A stretch of 64,000 nucleotides of DNA from Flaccisagitta enflata (taxonomy: Eukaryota; Chaetognatha; Sagittoidea; Aphragmophora), in assembly GCA_965153355.1 (NCBI GenBank), contig OZ231126.1, positions 73,780,001-73,844,000 of the forward strand, read 5' to 3'. Positions 32,719 through 45,722 of this stretch are shown piece after piece. Made by a program: the position numbers and the translations under genes. Position 1 is the first letter of the stretch. Each line of letters starts with the position of its first letter. A model generated the notes under the pieces. It did not search any database, was not told where the DNA came from, and saw only the letters and a program-made list of their open reading frames with translations.

Positions 32719-34267
32719 AACAAGGCCAAGAGATGTCCAATAGATGCGTCCTCTTTAGACGTAAGATATTATCATACAAATTATTGAGATATAAAGATAT
32801 TAAGATATGATAATATGAAAATATAAAGATTCAGAGATAAAGAGAAAAATATAAACTGATTCCTCTCTCCCTCCCACGCCTTTCCACCCCTACCCCCCAC
32901 GCCTCCCCACCCCTTCCCCCCACGCCTCCCCCCCACGCCTCTCCACCCCTCCCGCCCGCCTCCCCTACCCCTCCCCCCGCCTCCCCACAACTCCCGCCTC
33001 CCCCCTCCACCTTCCCACCCCACCTCATCCTCACGAAGAGACATGAAGGGACTTGGAGAGACATAGAGATATATGGAGAGACATGGAGATATATGGAGAG
33101 ACATGAAGAGACATGAGGAAACATGAGGAGACATAAAAGACATAAGAGACCTAAGAGATATAAGAGATATAAGAGACATAAGAGACATAAGAGACATAAG
33201 AGACATAAGAGATATAAGAGATATAAGAGATATAAGAGATATAAGAAACCTAAGAGACATAAGAGATATAAGAGATCTAAGAGATATAAGAGATATAAGA
33301 GACCTAAGAGATATAAGAGATATAAGAGACCTAAGAGATATAAGAGATATAAGAGACATAAGAGACATAAGAGATATAAGAGACATAAGAGACATAAGAG
33401 ACATAAGAGATATAAGAGATACAAGAGATATGAGATAAAAGAGATATAAGAGATATAAGAGATATAAGAGATATAAGAGACTTAAGAGACATAAGAGATA
33501 TAAGAGACCTAAGAGATATAAGAGACATAAGAGACATAAGAGATATAAGAGACATAAGAGATATAAGAGATAGATATAAGAGATATAAGAGACATAAGAA
33601 GACATAAAAGACATAAGAGACATAAGAGACATAAGAGACATAAGAGACATAAGAGACATAAGAGATATAAGAGATACAAGAGATATGAGATAAAAGAGAT
33701 AAGAGATATAAGAGATATAAAGAGAGAGAGACATAAGAGATATAAGAGACCTAAGAGATATAAGAGACATAAGAGACATAAGAGACATAAGAGGAGATAT
33801 AAGAGAGATATGAGATATAAGAGATAAAAGAGACATAAGAGACATGAAATATAGACATAGGAGACATAAGAGACATATAGGAGACAAAAGGGACAAAGAA
33901 ACATAAGAGACATAAGAGACATAAGAGACATAAGAGACATAAGAGACATAAGAGACAAAAGAGACACAAGAGACTTAGGAGAAATAAGAGACATTAGAGA
34001 TATAAGAGATATAAGAGACATATAGGAGACATAAGAGACATATAGGAGACAAAAGAGACAAAAGAGACGAAAGAGATGAAAGAGACAAATGAAATATAAG
34101 AGACAAGAAGATACATGAAGAGAAATGAAGAGAAAACCTTGAAAATCGCATTTTAAAATTTTCGCGTTCCGGACATTCAGACAGACAGACATTCAGACAT
34201 TCAGACATTCAGACAGACAGACCAAGGGACACACCCTCTTATAGAGATGCGAGGACGCATCTAAAAA
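32719..34267 (+). mobile_element. Large tag-hairpin element, AGATGCGTCCTC subfamily, with 9-bp satellite
   Basis: AACAAGGCCAAGAGATGTCC, tag AGATGCGTCCTC, a C-rich block (CCCCCACGCCTCCCC, 32868-33027), about 900 bp of 9-bp ATAAGAGAC/T units (33125-34095), CAGACAGACATT tetramers, CCTCTTATAGAGATGCG, hairpin AGATGCGAGGACGCATCT and AAAAA. The tag is the exact 12-base complement of GAGGACGCATCT. Confidence 0.85.
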
Positions 34268-34726
34268 CCGGACAAATACTGTCATCAATTACTACATAAC
34301 AATTAGTATGGCTGTTGATGAATGATAATTGTTGGGTCACAACGTAGGTCATTATGACATAAAACATCTTTCTTTATTTGTTATAAATTAAACAAAACTC
34401 AAATTATTGTAATTTAGAAAATTATGACCTGTTTAACTTTTTCAATTCATGATTATCGATAAAATTGAAAGAATTAATTTTACAAGGTCTTCAGGGCGAC
34501 AGTGGCCGGGGTTGGATAGGGCAGTCCTACAAAAAATCCAATTACTTGACACCCATGTACACACTTTTGAATCACTTCAGTATCATAAAAGTGACAAAAA
34601 GGCTACAGATAAAAGTTGTCACGGAAACACGGAGAAACAGACCGAGACAGCAAGGGAAAGAGTTGTGTGAACTTGACAAGTATCTCTGCAATATCTTACT
34701 CAGATTCATCGATATTGATGGATAAT

Positions 34727-36055
34727 TCAGTGAATGTCGGTTGTGCTTGTTTGATCCATTTCTTGCAACCCAGTTGATGATGTCTTTTCAAAGCCATTCA
34801 TAGCAACCTCCTGAATTTGGGTTTTCTTCTTTTTACCATATAAGATGGTTCCAATTGCTACAATTGCCGTTCCTAATAGGTTGGCAGCCAGGGCCACGTA
34901 AAATGGAATTAATTTGTAAGCGGTGATTTCTGTTGACTGCTTGGTTGGTTCAACGTTGCTTTGGGGCGAATTATTCCTGATAATCTCATCAATGATTCCA
35001 TCAGTTGCAAATTTAAAGATGAGGTTGTCAACTTTGGATGCCAGGGACCAATTCTTTCGGAAAGCAAAACCGTACGCTTCAAAGTTGAGTGACCCATCCA
35101 GCATGTACAAGTCAAATAGGTTCTCATCTGTTTCCTGCAAATGCTCCAGGTGGAGCTCAGGAGCGATCAAGACGTTCTCTTTCATAAGCTCTTCGCGTAA
35201 AAACTGATTTGTGACGCTTTCTGGCACAAATTTAAGTCGGTTTTCATTTCGGAGCTTGATAATAAGCGTGGAGCTTGAACTGAGCAACGCGTCTTTGAGA
35301 TAAGGAAATGAGTAAGCGATGACTTGAGACCCTTTCGCACTGAGCTGACTAATTTTGGTCAGGGGACGATGAGCCAGGTTACCACCCAAAATCGCCACCA
35401 TATTTGCCGTGAATAACGCCCAAAAGAAAATGGCCCAAAAGCTCCATAAGCTGGTGAGCATTTGGCCAGCCAGAGATATTGGTTCATGGTCAGATCCAAT
35501 AGACATGAATATGGACCAGAAATACCACGTGCTTTGCCGAAAGGAAAACTCTCGTTCTCCTCCCGGAGCCCATTTCTTATGAATGGAAGAAATGGTGACT
35601 AACGCCAAACTGTATATGACCAAAGCCACAAAATTATACAATTGAGTGTAAGGATCGATGAGACCCTCGCCAAGCAATATGGACATATCAAAAACATCTT
35701 TTGCCTTTTCCAATGTCGCAAATCTGACATTTTTCACCATGAATGGCGACGTAGCGGCGTAATTGGGCGGATATGGATGACGAGAGCTGAATTTGTTTAT
35801 GAAAGTTGGAAATGCTTGCAACGCCAAATCGGCGGTGCCATTTTGTAGACAATCCAACAGTTGACAGAACTTTTCTTCGCTTGTGTCAGATTCGTCGTAA
35901 TTTGGGCTTGTGGTGATATTATAAGCCAGGACAAGTTCCTCCGCAATTCTCCGCCAAATGTCAACGAGGATTCCTTCGAATTGACCCGCGACGAAAGAAT
36001 TACGAATGTAGGCGATTTGAAGAGGAAACGTCACAATGCGCACAATATCTGCCAT
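34727..36055 (-). CDS. Ionotropic glutamate receptor-like / variant ionotropic receptor (IR) channel
   Basis: A single uninterrupted ORF of 442 codons. Ligand-binding lobe S1 is about residues 5-140, M1 141-158, a pore-loop region 172-190 (STWYFWSIFMSIGSD), M3 201-223 with FTANMVAIL in place of the usual SYTANLAAF, lobe S2 about 225-370 (YGFAFRKNWSLASKVDNLI), M4 381-405 and a short cytoplasmic tail. There is no amino-terminal domain and no signal peptide in this ORF; either an upstream exon supplies them or the protein is short like IR receptors. The usual S1 arginine context of glutamate binders (TxxRExxIDFS) is not visible, so the ligand is probably not glutamate. Known: such proteins are membrane cation channels. 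The start MADIVRIV is simply the first ATG; AG at the end of GTAAACAG 5' of it could be a splice acceptor. No neighbour forms a unit with it. Confidence 0.8.
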   Translation of the reverse strand: MADIVRIVTFPLQIAYIRNSFVAGQFEGILVDIWRRIAEELVLAYNITTSPNYDESDTSEEKFCQLLDCLQNGTADLALQAFPTFINKFSSRHPYPPNYAATSPFMVKNVRFATLEKAKDVFDMSILLGEGLIDPYTQLYNFVALVIYSLALVTISSIHKKWAPGGEREFSFRQSTWYFWSIFMSIGSDHEPISLAGQMLTSLWSFWAIFFWALFTANMVAILGGNLAHRPLTKISQLSAKGSQVIAYSFPYLKDALLSSSSTLIIKLRNENRLKFVPESVTNQFLREELMKENVLIAPELHLEHLQETDENLFDLYMLDGSLNFEAYGFAFRKNWSLASKVDNLIFKFATDGIIDEIIRNNSPQSNVEPTKQSTEITAYKLIPFYVALAANLLGTAIVAIGTILYGKKKKTQIQEVAMNGFEKTSSTGLQEMDQTSTTDIH

Positions 36056-36892
36056 TCTTTACTCTGTTTACATTTTCTTGGTTATATGCCGCTGAAACCT
36101 TGATTTCTTATCCGATCCCTTTTTCAAGGTAGGGTGAGTGCAGAACCCATCTGTCAAATGCCGACTTTGGAATATTCTTGAAAAATCAAGCAGAGAACGG
36201 GGGACGACAGAAAGAGTCGCGTTCAACTAAGCAGGGATAGATATACTAAAACGACTGTAGTCACTGTAGGACTATCTCTTGCATAAGATAAGGTCGTGGT
36301 CCATGAATGAAGATGAATTTCAAGAAAATTTCTTGTCAATACTTATCTTCAATGTTGTATAACACTCCTTTATTCAATGACAGGCAAAACTACATATTTG
36401 TTTTAGGTGAAAGTCAATAGCCGGTACTAATAAGCATTTTTTTTTTGTTTTCATCAACTTTTAAAGGAAAGGAAAAAAAAAGTAGAATTTTCTTTCTGGT
36501 CCTATGGAGCCAATTGACAGTTAGACACACCTTTTGCGTTGGTCGCCAATCTCGTTGCCACTGACAACCAATGCTCAAAGAAGCTTTTAAGCGACCAACT
36601 CGCTTTTAATCGATTTGGATATTTACTCTCATCTAAAAATGTTAGTCGCGAATCAACAAAATTGGCCAATCGGTCTCGTGTTCACCCATCTAAATCTAGA
36701 CAACAAATTTTGGATCAGGTCTGCCCAGACAACTCGTAGAGAAGAGCTGATGAAAATGTTATTACACGGGCGCAGAAACTGAGAAAGGTATTTATAGAAT
36801 CGATTTGGAAGAAGTAAAAAAGAAAAAAAAGTATGAGGAAAGACATTTTTTCATTCTAACAAAAAAAGAAGTTTAAAATCGTTGTTTACCCA
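36056..36892. other. Upstream of the receptor gene; no exon identified
   Basis: No convincing first exon or promoter motif is seen. A 66-codon ORF at 36539-36739 (plus strand) has no recognisable domain. Confidence 0.4.
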
Positions 36893-37085
36893 AACAAGGC
36901 CGGATACACGGCTACCCCAGTCGCGTGCGGATGGGCAGGGGCCGTAATTGAGGTCACCAGATCATTTGGGCAGGAGCAGTGAGGCCAAAAACCGCAAAAA
37001 CCCCCAAAAAGTAAAGTGTGACCGACGGATGGACCGACGGACCGACAAAGCCGAGGTGTAGAGTCGCGTAGCACGCGAGTAAAAA
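36893..37085 (+). mobile_element. Tag-hairpin element
   Basis: AACAAGGCCGGATACACGGC, tag AGTCGCGTGC, GACGGATGGACC tetramers, hairpin AGTCGCGTAGCACGCGAGT and AAAAA (one stem change). Confidence 0.85.
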
Positions 37086-37250
37086 CTTGGACGTAGTCAT
37101 TTGTTTGCAAATTTTTAAATATTGTCATCTGGGAGTCGCAAAAGGTGAATTGTTTTGAATTTTGGGAATTATTTAGGTTACGAGTGGTCAAGACGCAACA
37201 TTTGAAATGTTATCTCAATGCTGTTAAAAATGGTAATATTCTTATTCAGG

Positions 37251-37292
37251 TCATACCCTGACAAAGACCGTAAGGTCGAAATATATTGGGAG
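37251..37292 (+). ncRNA. Decayed hammerhead-like motif
   Basis: TCATACCCTGA matches the start of the motif at 4931. It is followed by CAAA, a perfect GACC-GTAA-GGTC stem-loop and GAAA. The core reads CTGACAA instead of CTGANGA, so the invariant G is lost. It is probably another Penelope-like terminal-repeat fragment. Confidence 0.3.
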
Positions 37293-37544
37293 AATTATCC
37301 ATGTAAAAGGTAGTTTAGGGTACTTTTGGTACTTTAGGGTACGTAAGGAAGGGTACTTTAGGGTACTTTAGGTATAAAGATATAGATAGGTATTTTTAGG
37401 TAATTATTAGGTGTTATTTAACTACCTTAATTAACTTACATTACCTTAGGTACCACGCGACTAAGGTTTGTTGGCCTTGTTTTATTTTCAGCCGCACGTC
37501 AATGGAGAGATTGATTCTATTACCGTCAACCCAACGCGTGGAAA

Positions 37545-38360
<816 letters not shown>

Positions 38361-38455
38361 TTCGTCATAATCATTACTAAAAAGCAAAAGAAGGCGTAAC
38401 TGTAGCACGGATAAAAGAATAAGATGAACGGACGGAAGGGGGCGATTCATGGAAT

Positions 38456-38783
38456 TGTAGATAACCCTACAGAGAGGTGAAAGAAGAGAATACGCAGAAT
38501 TGCGAAAAATTAGCTTACAGGAGACGGAGTAGAAGCAGCAGGAACGAGAGAAGGATTTAGTAGAGAAAAGATTGAGGTTGATGGTTGATGGTTGATGTTG
38601 AACGCCGTGCAGGATTTGTAGAAGTGATGACCTAATCGATGACGCGAAAAATGACGAGCACAACCTACTTCTGACATCGTTGACCTTCAGTTGATCATCT
38701 CTTGACCGTGTCGACCTTCTGTTGACCTCTTCTGACCTAACACCGTATTGTGTCATGATTACGTTTGGCGGGCACACACGCGT

Positions 38784-38810
<27 letters not shown>
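38456..38810 (+). repeat. Duplicated segment A, second copy
   Basis: Matches 30240-30628 in order: GAAGAGAATACGCAG, GACCTAATCGATGACGCG, GTTGACCTTC repeats, CTAACACCGTATTGTGTCAT, then (AG)n and (AC)n. Confidence 0.7.
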
Positions 38811-38821
<11 letters not shown>

Positions 38822-39117
38822 ACACACACACACACTCACCCACACACACACACACTCAAGAGAATGGCACAACTTTCAAAAATTGACCACAAATCCAAAA
38901 TGGAAAACTTCTTTTCTCCCTTACGTTTCAAAAAGTCGAATTACGTAATTCGACTTTTTTCCAATAAAACCAATGAACAAAGGGATGGATGGACAAGAAA
39001 AAGAAAGAAAGATTTCAGAGTTAGGAGAATAAAACATGTAGGAACGTCATTTTTTTCAATGTCTGTATGTTTTGAGTTTCAAGGTTAAGGACAAGGCATA
39101 CGCAAAATGCGAGCGCT

Positions 39118-39292
39118 TTGGTAAGGATGCGCATTCGCGTCCACTCCCATGTTTCATCATATGCGTCGCATCCTTATCCACGTTTTGCAAAATCTCGCGC
39201 ATCCTGTGTGTTCACATTCGCATCCCGGATCGCATCCTTACCCCTGTTCATGTCACAAACCTTATTTGAGACAGCATTGCGCCCTTCCCTTC

Positions 39293-39331
<39 letters not shown>
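39118..39331 (+). repeat. GCATCC/GCATTCGC-rich tract and (CT)n
   Basis: Loose repeats of GCGCATTCGCATCC type up to 39240, then (CT)n at 39297-39331. A similar motif (GTGCGAATGCGC) is at 25415-25445. Confidence 0.45.
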
Positions 39332-39332
<1 letters not shown>

Positions 39333-39823
39333 AAAGCCATCTTTTCAAGACACTTTTTAATCTAAGTTGAGGTCAATTATGTCAATTAACTATTCTTAAA
39401 TGTTTTTCAAAGGATAGGCAGCAAATATTTGTGAAAAAAAGAGCGATGGAGGCCAAAAAAGGGCCATTTGCAGTAGTCTCAAAAATGTTTTCTGTAATGG
39501 ACAAACAAAAATTGATGATAGATTCAAAATTGATTATGCAGGTTTTTAAAATGCTTAGTCCAATTTTTTAGACATTATAGTTGTCCTGTTTGATAAAGAA
39601 TATATCAATGTTCCTTTACCACTCTGGGGTACCAGTCTTTATATCATTTTCAGCCACACATAATCACTGTTCTTTGCTATATTTTTCCCGGTAAATATCC
39701 CGTGAAATTGGAAAGTATACCCTCAGCATAACTACCAGGGAAGTTGAATGCAAAATCTATGCACTTTAGCATTCATTAGGCCTAATTGTGAGATTGTGCT
39801 TCAAATTTCATCTCACTGGGCCA

Positions 39824-40105
39824 CCTAGAAGTATGGTTTTTGTGATAATATGTAAAATTGTAAATACCAAACTTTTTGCTCAACCTGTTATTTCTTTTCA
39901 TCCTTCTTTCTTCTTCTTCTTCCTCTTCTTTTTCTCCTTCATATTTTTCTTCTTCCTTTTCTTCTTCTACCTCCTCCTCTGCCAAAACCTTCCTACGCAT
40001 CCCCTTTTCTTCCGAGTAGCGGCGCCAGAAAGGACTGATTCTTTGGGAAAAGCTGACTTCTTAACTCTTCCTATCATTTTTTTAAATGATTCGAAAACAA
40101 ATTAA
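39824..40105 (+). repeat. Direct duplication, copy 1 (partner 40358-40690)
   Basis: AGAAGTATGGTTTTTGTGAT, a TTCTTC-rich block, CCAAAACCTTCCTACGCAT, TTCCGAGTAGCGGCGCCAGA and GGACTGATTCTTTGGGAAAA occur in the same order in both copies. Confidence 0.8.
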
Positions 40106-40357
40106 AAAAAAATGTAAGTGGAAAAACGAACGTTTTGAAGCTTTTTGTGTATGTGTATGTGGATGGGAGTTGGCTGCCCCTGCCCACCAGTCTGCAACGA
40201 TATTGTGACCTCGCGTCAGTTGTTCTGATTTTTCTCCCTATTCTTCTTCTTCCGCCTCCTACTACCTAGAAAAAAAGTTTGGACACACCCGGAGAATGTT
40301 AAGATTTATTCATTAGATATGAAACAAATCTTGATATAAAGAGTGCTATTATGACCC

Positions 40358-40690
40358 ATAAGAAGTATGGTTTTTGTGATAATATGTAAATACCAAATTT
40401 TTTGCTCAACCTGTTATTTCTATTTCTCCTTCTGTCTTCTTCTTCTTTTTCTCCTTCTTCTTTTTCTCCTTCATATTTTTCTTCTTCCTTTTCTTCTTCT
40501 TTTTCCTCTTCATATTTTTCTTCTTCTTTTTCTCCTTCATATTTTTCTTCTTCCTTTACCAAAACCTTCCTACGCATCGCCTTCTCTTCCGAGTAGCGGC
40601 GCCAGAGAGGACTGATTCTTTGGGAAAAGCTGACTTCTTACCTCTTCCTATTATTTTTTACATGATTTGAAAACAAAATATAATAAAAAT
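40358..40690 (+). repeat. Direct duplication, copy 2
   Basis: Same landmarks as 39824-40105, with an expanded TTCTTCTTTTTCTCC block. Confidence 0.8.
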
Positions 40691-41260
40691 GTATAAACAT
40701 CTATCTTTGGAACTGCTGTAGAAAGAGGTTGACTTCATTCGCTCTGCGCCTGGTTTATGCCCGACCCAGAAAGGACAGATTCATCTCTTATCACAGTCTT
40801 TTGAATGACAAACAAATAAATGAAGGAAAAATATGCCTCCTTCAGAATCTGGTCAATATGCCTCATGTCTTTCTGTCTCTATCTGTATGCAATATAGTAT
40901 CCGCTAAACGTGAGTCTGAATCATGTAAAAATTGCTGTAAGTAGGGTGTAAGGATGGTGACCCCATCCATATCGTCCTTTTGGTCCTTCCAATAAATCCC
41001 ATTTCTAAGAGGGCTGTGTACCGGAAGCAGATGCAGAAAGGTAAACTCTAGTGGTAACCTTTGCTTGAAGATTTGGATTCCACCGGATAACAGTTCAGGG
41101 CAAAAATGCACAGGAGGTGAAAAAAGGCAACAGATTGTATCTTTGCCATTTTTCTCGTTTCAGTTTCCGTGGTAAAATAGAAATAACAAAATCAAAAAAT
41201 GAAAAAGAAAAAGAAATGAATAAGCAAAAATGAACCAACATTTTTGTGCAATTCGCTCAA

Positions 41261-41466
41261 TTGGTCGCATGCAACGCAACTTTACACCTCGCTTTACCAG
41301 TACGTCCGTCGGTCCGTTCGTTGGTCTGTCAACCACCCCATATTGACGAAATTGAATTGTTTCCTCACTGCCATGCCCCTGCCTTAACACCATGTTGACC
41401 ATCTTTATCATTGCCCCTGAACCACCCGCACCACGCGACCAAGGCTGCCGTGTACGCTGCCTTGGT
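41261..41466 (-). mobile_element. Tag-hairpin element, diverged
   Basis: GGTCGCATGCAACGCAACTTTACACCTCGCTTTACC, (GTCCGTCGGTCC), CACCCGCACCACGCGACC, CTGCCGTGTACGCTGCCTTG. Hairpin weakened. Confidence 0.55.
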
Positions 41467-42230
41467 TTTTTTTTTGGCTTAGCTATTGGTTGGATCGAAT
41501 TGGCCAAGGACAGTATCGGTCTTATCAAACTAAGCCTTTTCCCGCAGGCGTAAACCAAAGCGAATACTGGAAAATCAGTTTTCATCCATATGACTATAAG
41601 TTATAGTCATATGGATGAAAACAAATAAAGTTTGCTGGGTTTGATTCTTTCTCACCAATTAACCCTCCTTGTTCCCCCTCTCCACTTTACCACACTCCTC
41701 CCAACTGTCAATCTCCTCACATTTCTCCCATACACCACGGCCCCACTCATCCCTATAACTGGGCTCCAAATTTTCCTAAATTTGTAACCCTCAAAATCCC
41801 ATCACTCATCGTTCGACGTAGATTTTCTTCTATTCTGATCAAGTCTGCATTTGGGACCCACTCGAAACACCGGCACCGCTCGGCACCTGTCCGAACACGG
41901 ACACACGGCTACATAACTTTCGGTGGTGGTCAGTTCGCCAGTCAGTAAGTTATTAACTCAAACTGAGCAGTTAAGTGCGCCGACAAGAGGTTCTATCCCT
42001 TTGTTGGTCCATCTGTAACAATCAAGCGGAAAATGCCTGATGCGCCTGATAAGCTCATGTATCTGGCCTTGTTGTATTACTACCGCAAGACCACCCACAA
42101 CTGTCAACTGCTGGCCTGTCAGGTGCTGGATTGATAATTACTCGCGTTTTTAAAGAGATTCAATATGTTGGTTGGTCGTATAATCAATTTGTTGGTTAGG
42201 CATTCATTTATTTGTTGGCAAATTCATTCA

Positions 42231-42345
42231 TTTTTCATTCATTCATTCATTCATTCATTCATTCATTCATTCATTCATTCATTCATTCATTCTTTCATTC
42301 ATTCATTCATTCATTCATTCATTCATTCATTCATTCATTCATAAA
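42231..42345 (+). repeat. (ATTC)n microsatellite
   Basis: About 28 ATTC units with one TTTC. Confidence 0.95.
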
Positions 42346-42649
42346 TTCATTTATTCAACCGCATATTCATTCGAGAGGCCGCCCCCCGCATCATTGGCCC
42401 TATTGGCCTTATTCATTTCTCCCTTCGACTTTGTTGTCGTCCTGCTTACTGTTGTTGTCATCATTCTTGATGTTGTTATTGTTGTTGATGTTGTGGTGAT
42501 TGGTAAGTCATTGTCCGAAGTCGCGTGTTGCCAAGGACCCTTTGTCCTCCTTTCTGAGATCATTCCTTCGATTCGGTCGTTTGGAATTACGGGGAGAAAA
42601 AAAAGGGAGAAAATGGTCAAAATCAATCGTCAGATAAGCCGGGATTAGA

Positions 42650-43900
42650 TTGACCGGCCGACCGATGTGAAGAAAGAAAGAAAGGAAGAGAGAGAGAGAG
42701 AAAAAGAAAAAAAAATAAAGAAAAGGAGGAAAAAGTGAAAGAAAGAAAGAAAGAAGAGGAAGAAAGAGTGAAAGAAAGGGAAGAAAGAAAGAATAAAAGA
42801 AAAAAAGAAAAAAGGCAAGAAAGCACCATAAACGGTTTTGATCAGTTGGAGGCCCAACCGTAACTCTACAATCTCATTTTCATAAACCTCGATGACAACT
42901 ACCACAGCGCGTATCTTATCTGGTGGTCCGTCAGTCTGTCGGTTGCCCTACAAAAACTGCAAAATTGATCAAGTTGATATGATATGCGATTTAAGCAGTG
43001 AGATGAAATAAATAATACCAGTTATGAATATAGTAAGATATAGTGATACATATTGTTCCGTATATCATAATAGAGTATGATAGTATAGTATGATTGTATA
43101 CTACTAGTAGCATAGTATACCAGTTTAGTATAGGAGTATTTTACACACTTACTGGTAAAACATGACATAATTTGCGAGTAGTGAGGCCGCATCATTTTCC
43201 TCAAGGGGCAATTCATTTCTTTTCTTAATACGACCGTTTTCTTTTCTTACCTACTCCAGATGTTTATCTCAACATCGACCCCCTGTTGTGGGCAGCGGCC
43301 CAAAATAAATTATAGCCCGATTCTGAGTTGCAGCAATAAATGTAGATGTTCAAATTTTTTGAGAAAATATATAAAAAAAATCATGATTTTTATACCCCGG
43401 TCTGCCATCCACGATAATCATTTCTTGTTTTAATACCCTCAAAGATGAAAAAGTAGCCAATATTTCAAATCTAGATTTGAGGTTGATTCCGAGCATCCGG
43501 GGGCGCCCGAGAAACCCTGACTCCCGACCATGGTAGAAGTTGCATTGCTTCTGCTGTTGAATTGCATAAGGTCACAAAGGTTGGGTGACATACCTAACTA
43601 TCTGGTGAGCCATACCAAACCAATTTTTGCCACACCGACTGCCCCTATGGGGTCCAAAACAGGGGTAGAAGGGCCTATTTTGGCCTGTCCCGATTCTGTC
43701 CCTGCAGGCAAAATGCAAGTTTAACTAATCAAAAAATGTCAAACAGGGTCATCCCAAAGCTTGTAAGTAATCACTATCAATCCATTGATATGTGTGGAAA
43801 GTTTGAACTTAATATTTCAACTGTAAGATGACAAAAAATAGCTTTGAAACATAGTACTCCCCCCCTTCATTTTTCAGTCATTTTCTGCTAAAAAGGTAAG
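42650..43900. other. No gene seen; remnant of an inverted-repeat element
   Basis: GGGCAGCGGCCCAAAAT at 43289-43305 is one arm end of the inverted-repeat family. The rest is AG-rich (42665-42825) or unremarkable. Confidence 0.4.
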
Positions 43901-43970
43901 TTGACAATTTTGCTAAAAAAAAGGTAAGTTGACAATTTTGCTAAAAAGGTAAGTTGACAATTTTTTTTGT
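43891..43970 (+). repeat. Short tandem, about 28-bp unit
   Basis: Three copies of AAGGTAAGTTGACAATTTTG with CTAAAA spacers. Confidence 0.8.
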
Positions 43971-44149
43971 TAGCCTATCCTCACTCAAACATTAAGCAAT
44001 TTTTCTTTTTCCATTGCATTGACAACTAGTTGAAGGACATTCCCTCCAATTTTCAAAGATATTTTCCATTCCATTGGTGAGAAATCAACATTTCCTTGAA
44101 GTGTTACAATTCAGAGGTGCTCCATGTTGTTGCTGTCACACTTATGTCA

Positions 44150-45065
44150 CACTATGATTCTTACTATGTCACAGCATAGTAATATGCTTAACGCTGAATT
44201 TATCTATATGATGTGAATGAGGTTGAAATTCTGTGCATGCCTCTAAAATTTCAAGTCTTAACTCCAATTCAATTGGTCACAGTGAAATTCCAAAGTTGAT
44301 CGCTACCAAAATAAGGAATGAATTGTAATGCTCGCCGACCAAGTCTCATAGTTAATTCTTTGTTTCCACACAGCACTTCGCACAGAACTGCGTGCATGTT
44401 TTGGTGACTTGATTCAGTAAATTTCTTAAGATTCAAATTGGCATATCTCACCAACTAATTGAGCTAGCCCAATGAAATTTTGCATTGTTGATACTCAGAT
44501 CAAGAAGGTCATTCATCTTATTTCTGATGTGACTCAAAAAATGTCAAGCAGTCCAACCAGACCAACCAGCCTACCAGATAAAAAAATGAAAAAAATGGCA
44601 TAACTTCCAAAATAATTGTCCGATCTGGTTGAAATTTTGCATGAAGCTTCCTTTAAAGGTTCCGTGTCACTGGCATCAAAACGAGCCTGGTGGGAAAAAT
44701 TCTCCTCCAACAGCCCGCCCCGCCAAAAATGGTGCTTATAGAGATTTTTCAAAAAACTCAAACTTCTTTAAAAAAATCTCAAAAATATGATCACACACGA
44801 TTGCTTGAACGTTATCATCAAAAATTTTGCTCTCATACTGATTGCCTTATTGTATTTAGCTAAATATATTAGTAAAAAAATTGATAATAATGTCTTTTTA
44901 GGCCTAATTTGTATACAAAATGAGCTTGAATAAGAAAATCCAAGTATGGATTCAAAAACAATAATAGGTAAGCTACATGGTGATGTACAGTTTTGTTCAA
45001 TTCTAAAACATTTAAAATTGACAAATAACACTCTGTCTGCGCTGCCCCTAATGTGACACCAGCCT
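44150..45065 (-). repeat. Dispersed repeat, about 0.9 kb, copy 2
   Basis: Inverse of the repeat at 11311-12240: ends in GTGACACCAGCC and includes GAAATTTTGCATGAAGCTTC and TTAGCCTAATGAAATTTTG-like segments. No coding sequence seen. Confidence 0.55.
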
Positions 45066-45534
45066 TGACTAAGAAAGTTGAACACAATAAGATTTGAGAA
45101 TAATGAGAATCATAATTGTATAGATATAATCAATCTATGTGTATCGAGGGCACTGCTGAGCCTCCAATCCCTGATTCACACTGATTCTTTTCCACCTTTC
45201 TCCGAGCGTCGCCCCGTATACCTAATCATCTTCTTAGCCTCTCTGCCTATTCACCCTAAATCCAACTCACCCAAACCTTTCTTTTCCGTCGCCCGGAAGG
45301 TCTGTGATATAAAAGATGAAAACAATGAATCGAGGGAGAAAAAAGATAAGTTTTATCATCGTCGATATTATCAAAAGCACTGCGATACACTCGAAACTTT
45401 GGCCCACAGGTGATCAGAAATCATAATATCCCTACAATGGACCAGAGAATGACAACGAATCCCTGCTTCTTGATCTGTTCGGGATTATCGTTTTATAATT
45501 CTTAAAGAGTGCACACATATTAAGACTTACTTCA

Positions 45535-45545
45535 ACACACACACA

Positions 45546-45588
<43 letters not shown>

Positions 45589-45628
45589 CACACAACACAC
45601 AACACACAACACACCACACACCACACCA

Positions 45629-45720
<92 letters not shown>
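45535..45720 (+). repeat. (AC)n with CACACCACACA variants
   Basis: A long AC array with a central block of ACACA and CACC variants. Confidence 0.95.

Positions 45721-45721
<1 letters not shown>

Positions 45722-45722
<1 letters not shown>

Noticed and set aside
32781-34192. Long Leu/Ser-rich minus-strand ORFs (ISLMSL repeats) that look like membrane proteins
   Set aside because: They are translations of the 9-bp ATAAGAGAC satellite; a 9-bp period opens several frames.
45078-45413. 111-codon ORF before the AC array
   Set aside because: No domain, no good donor, and it begins inside repeat-derived sequence.
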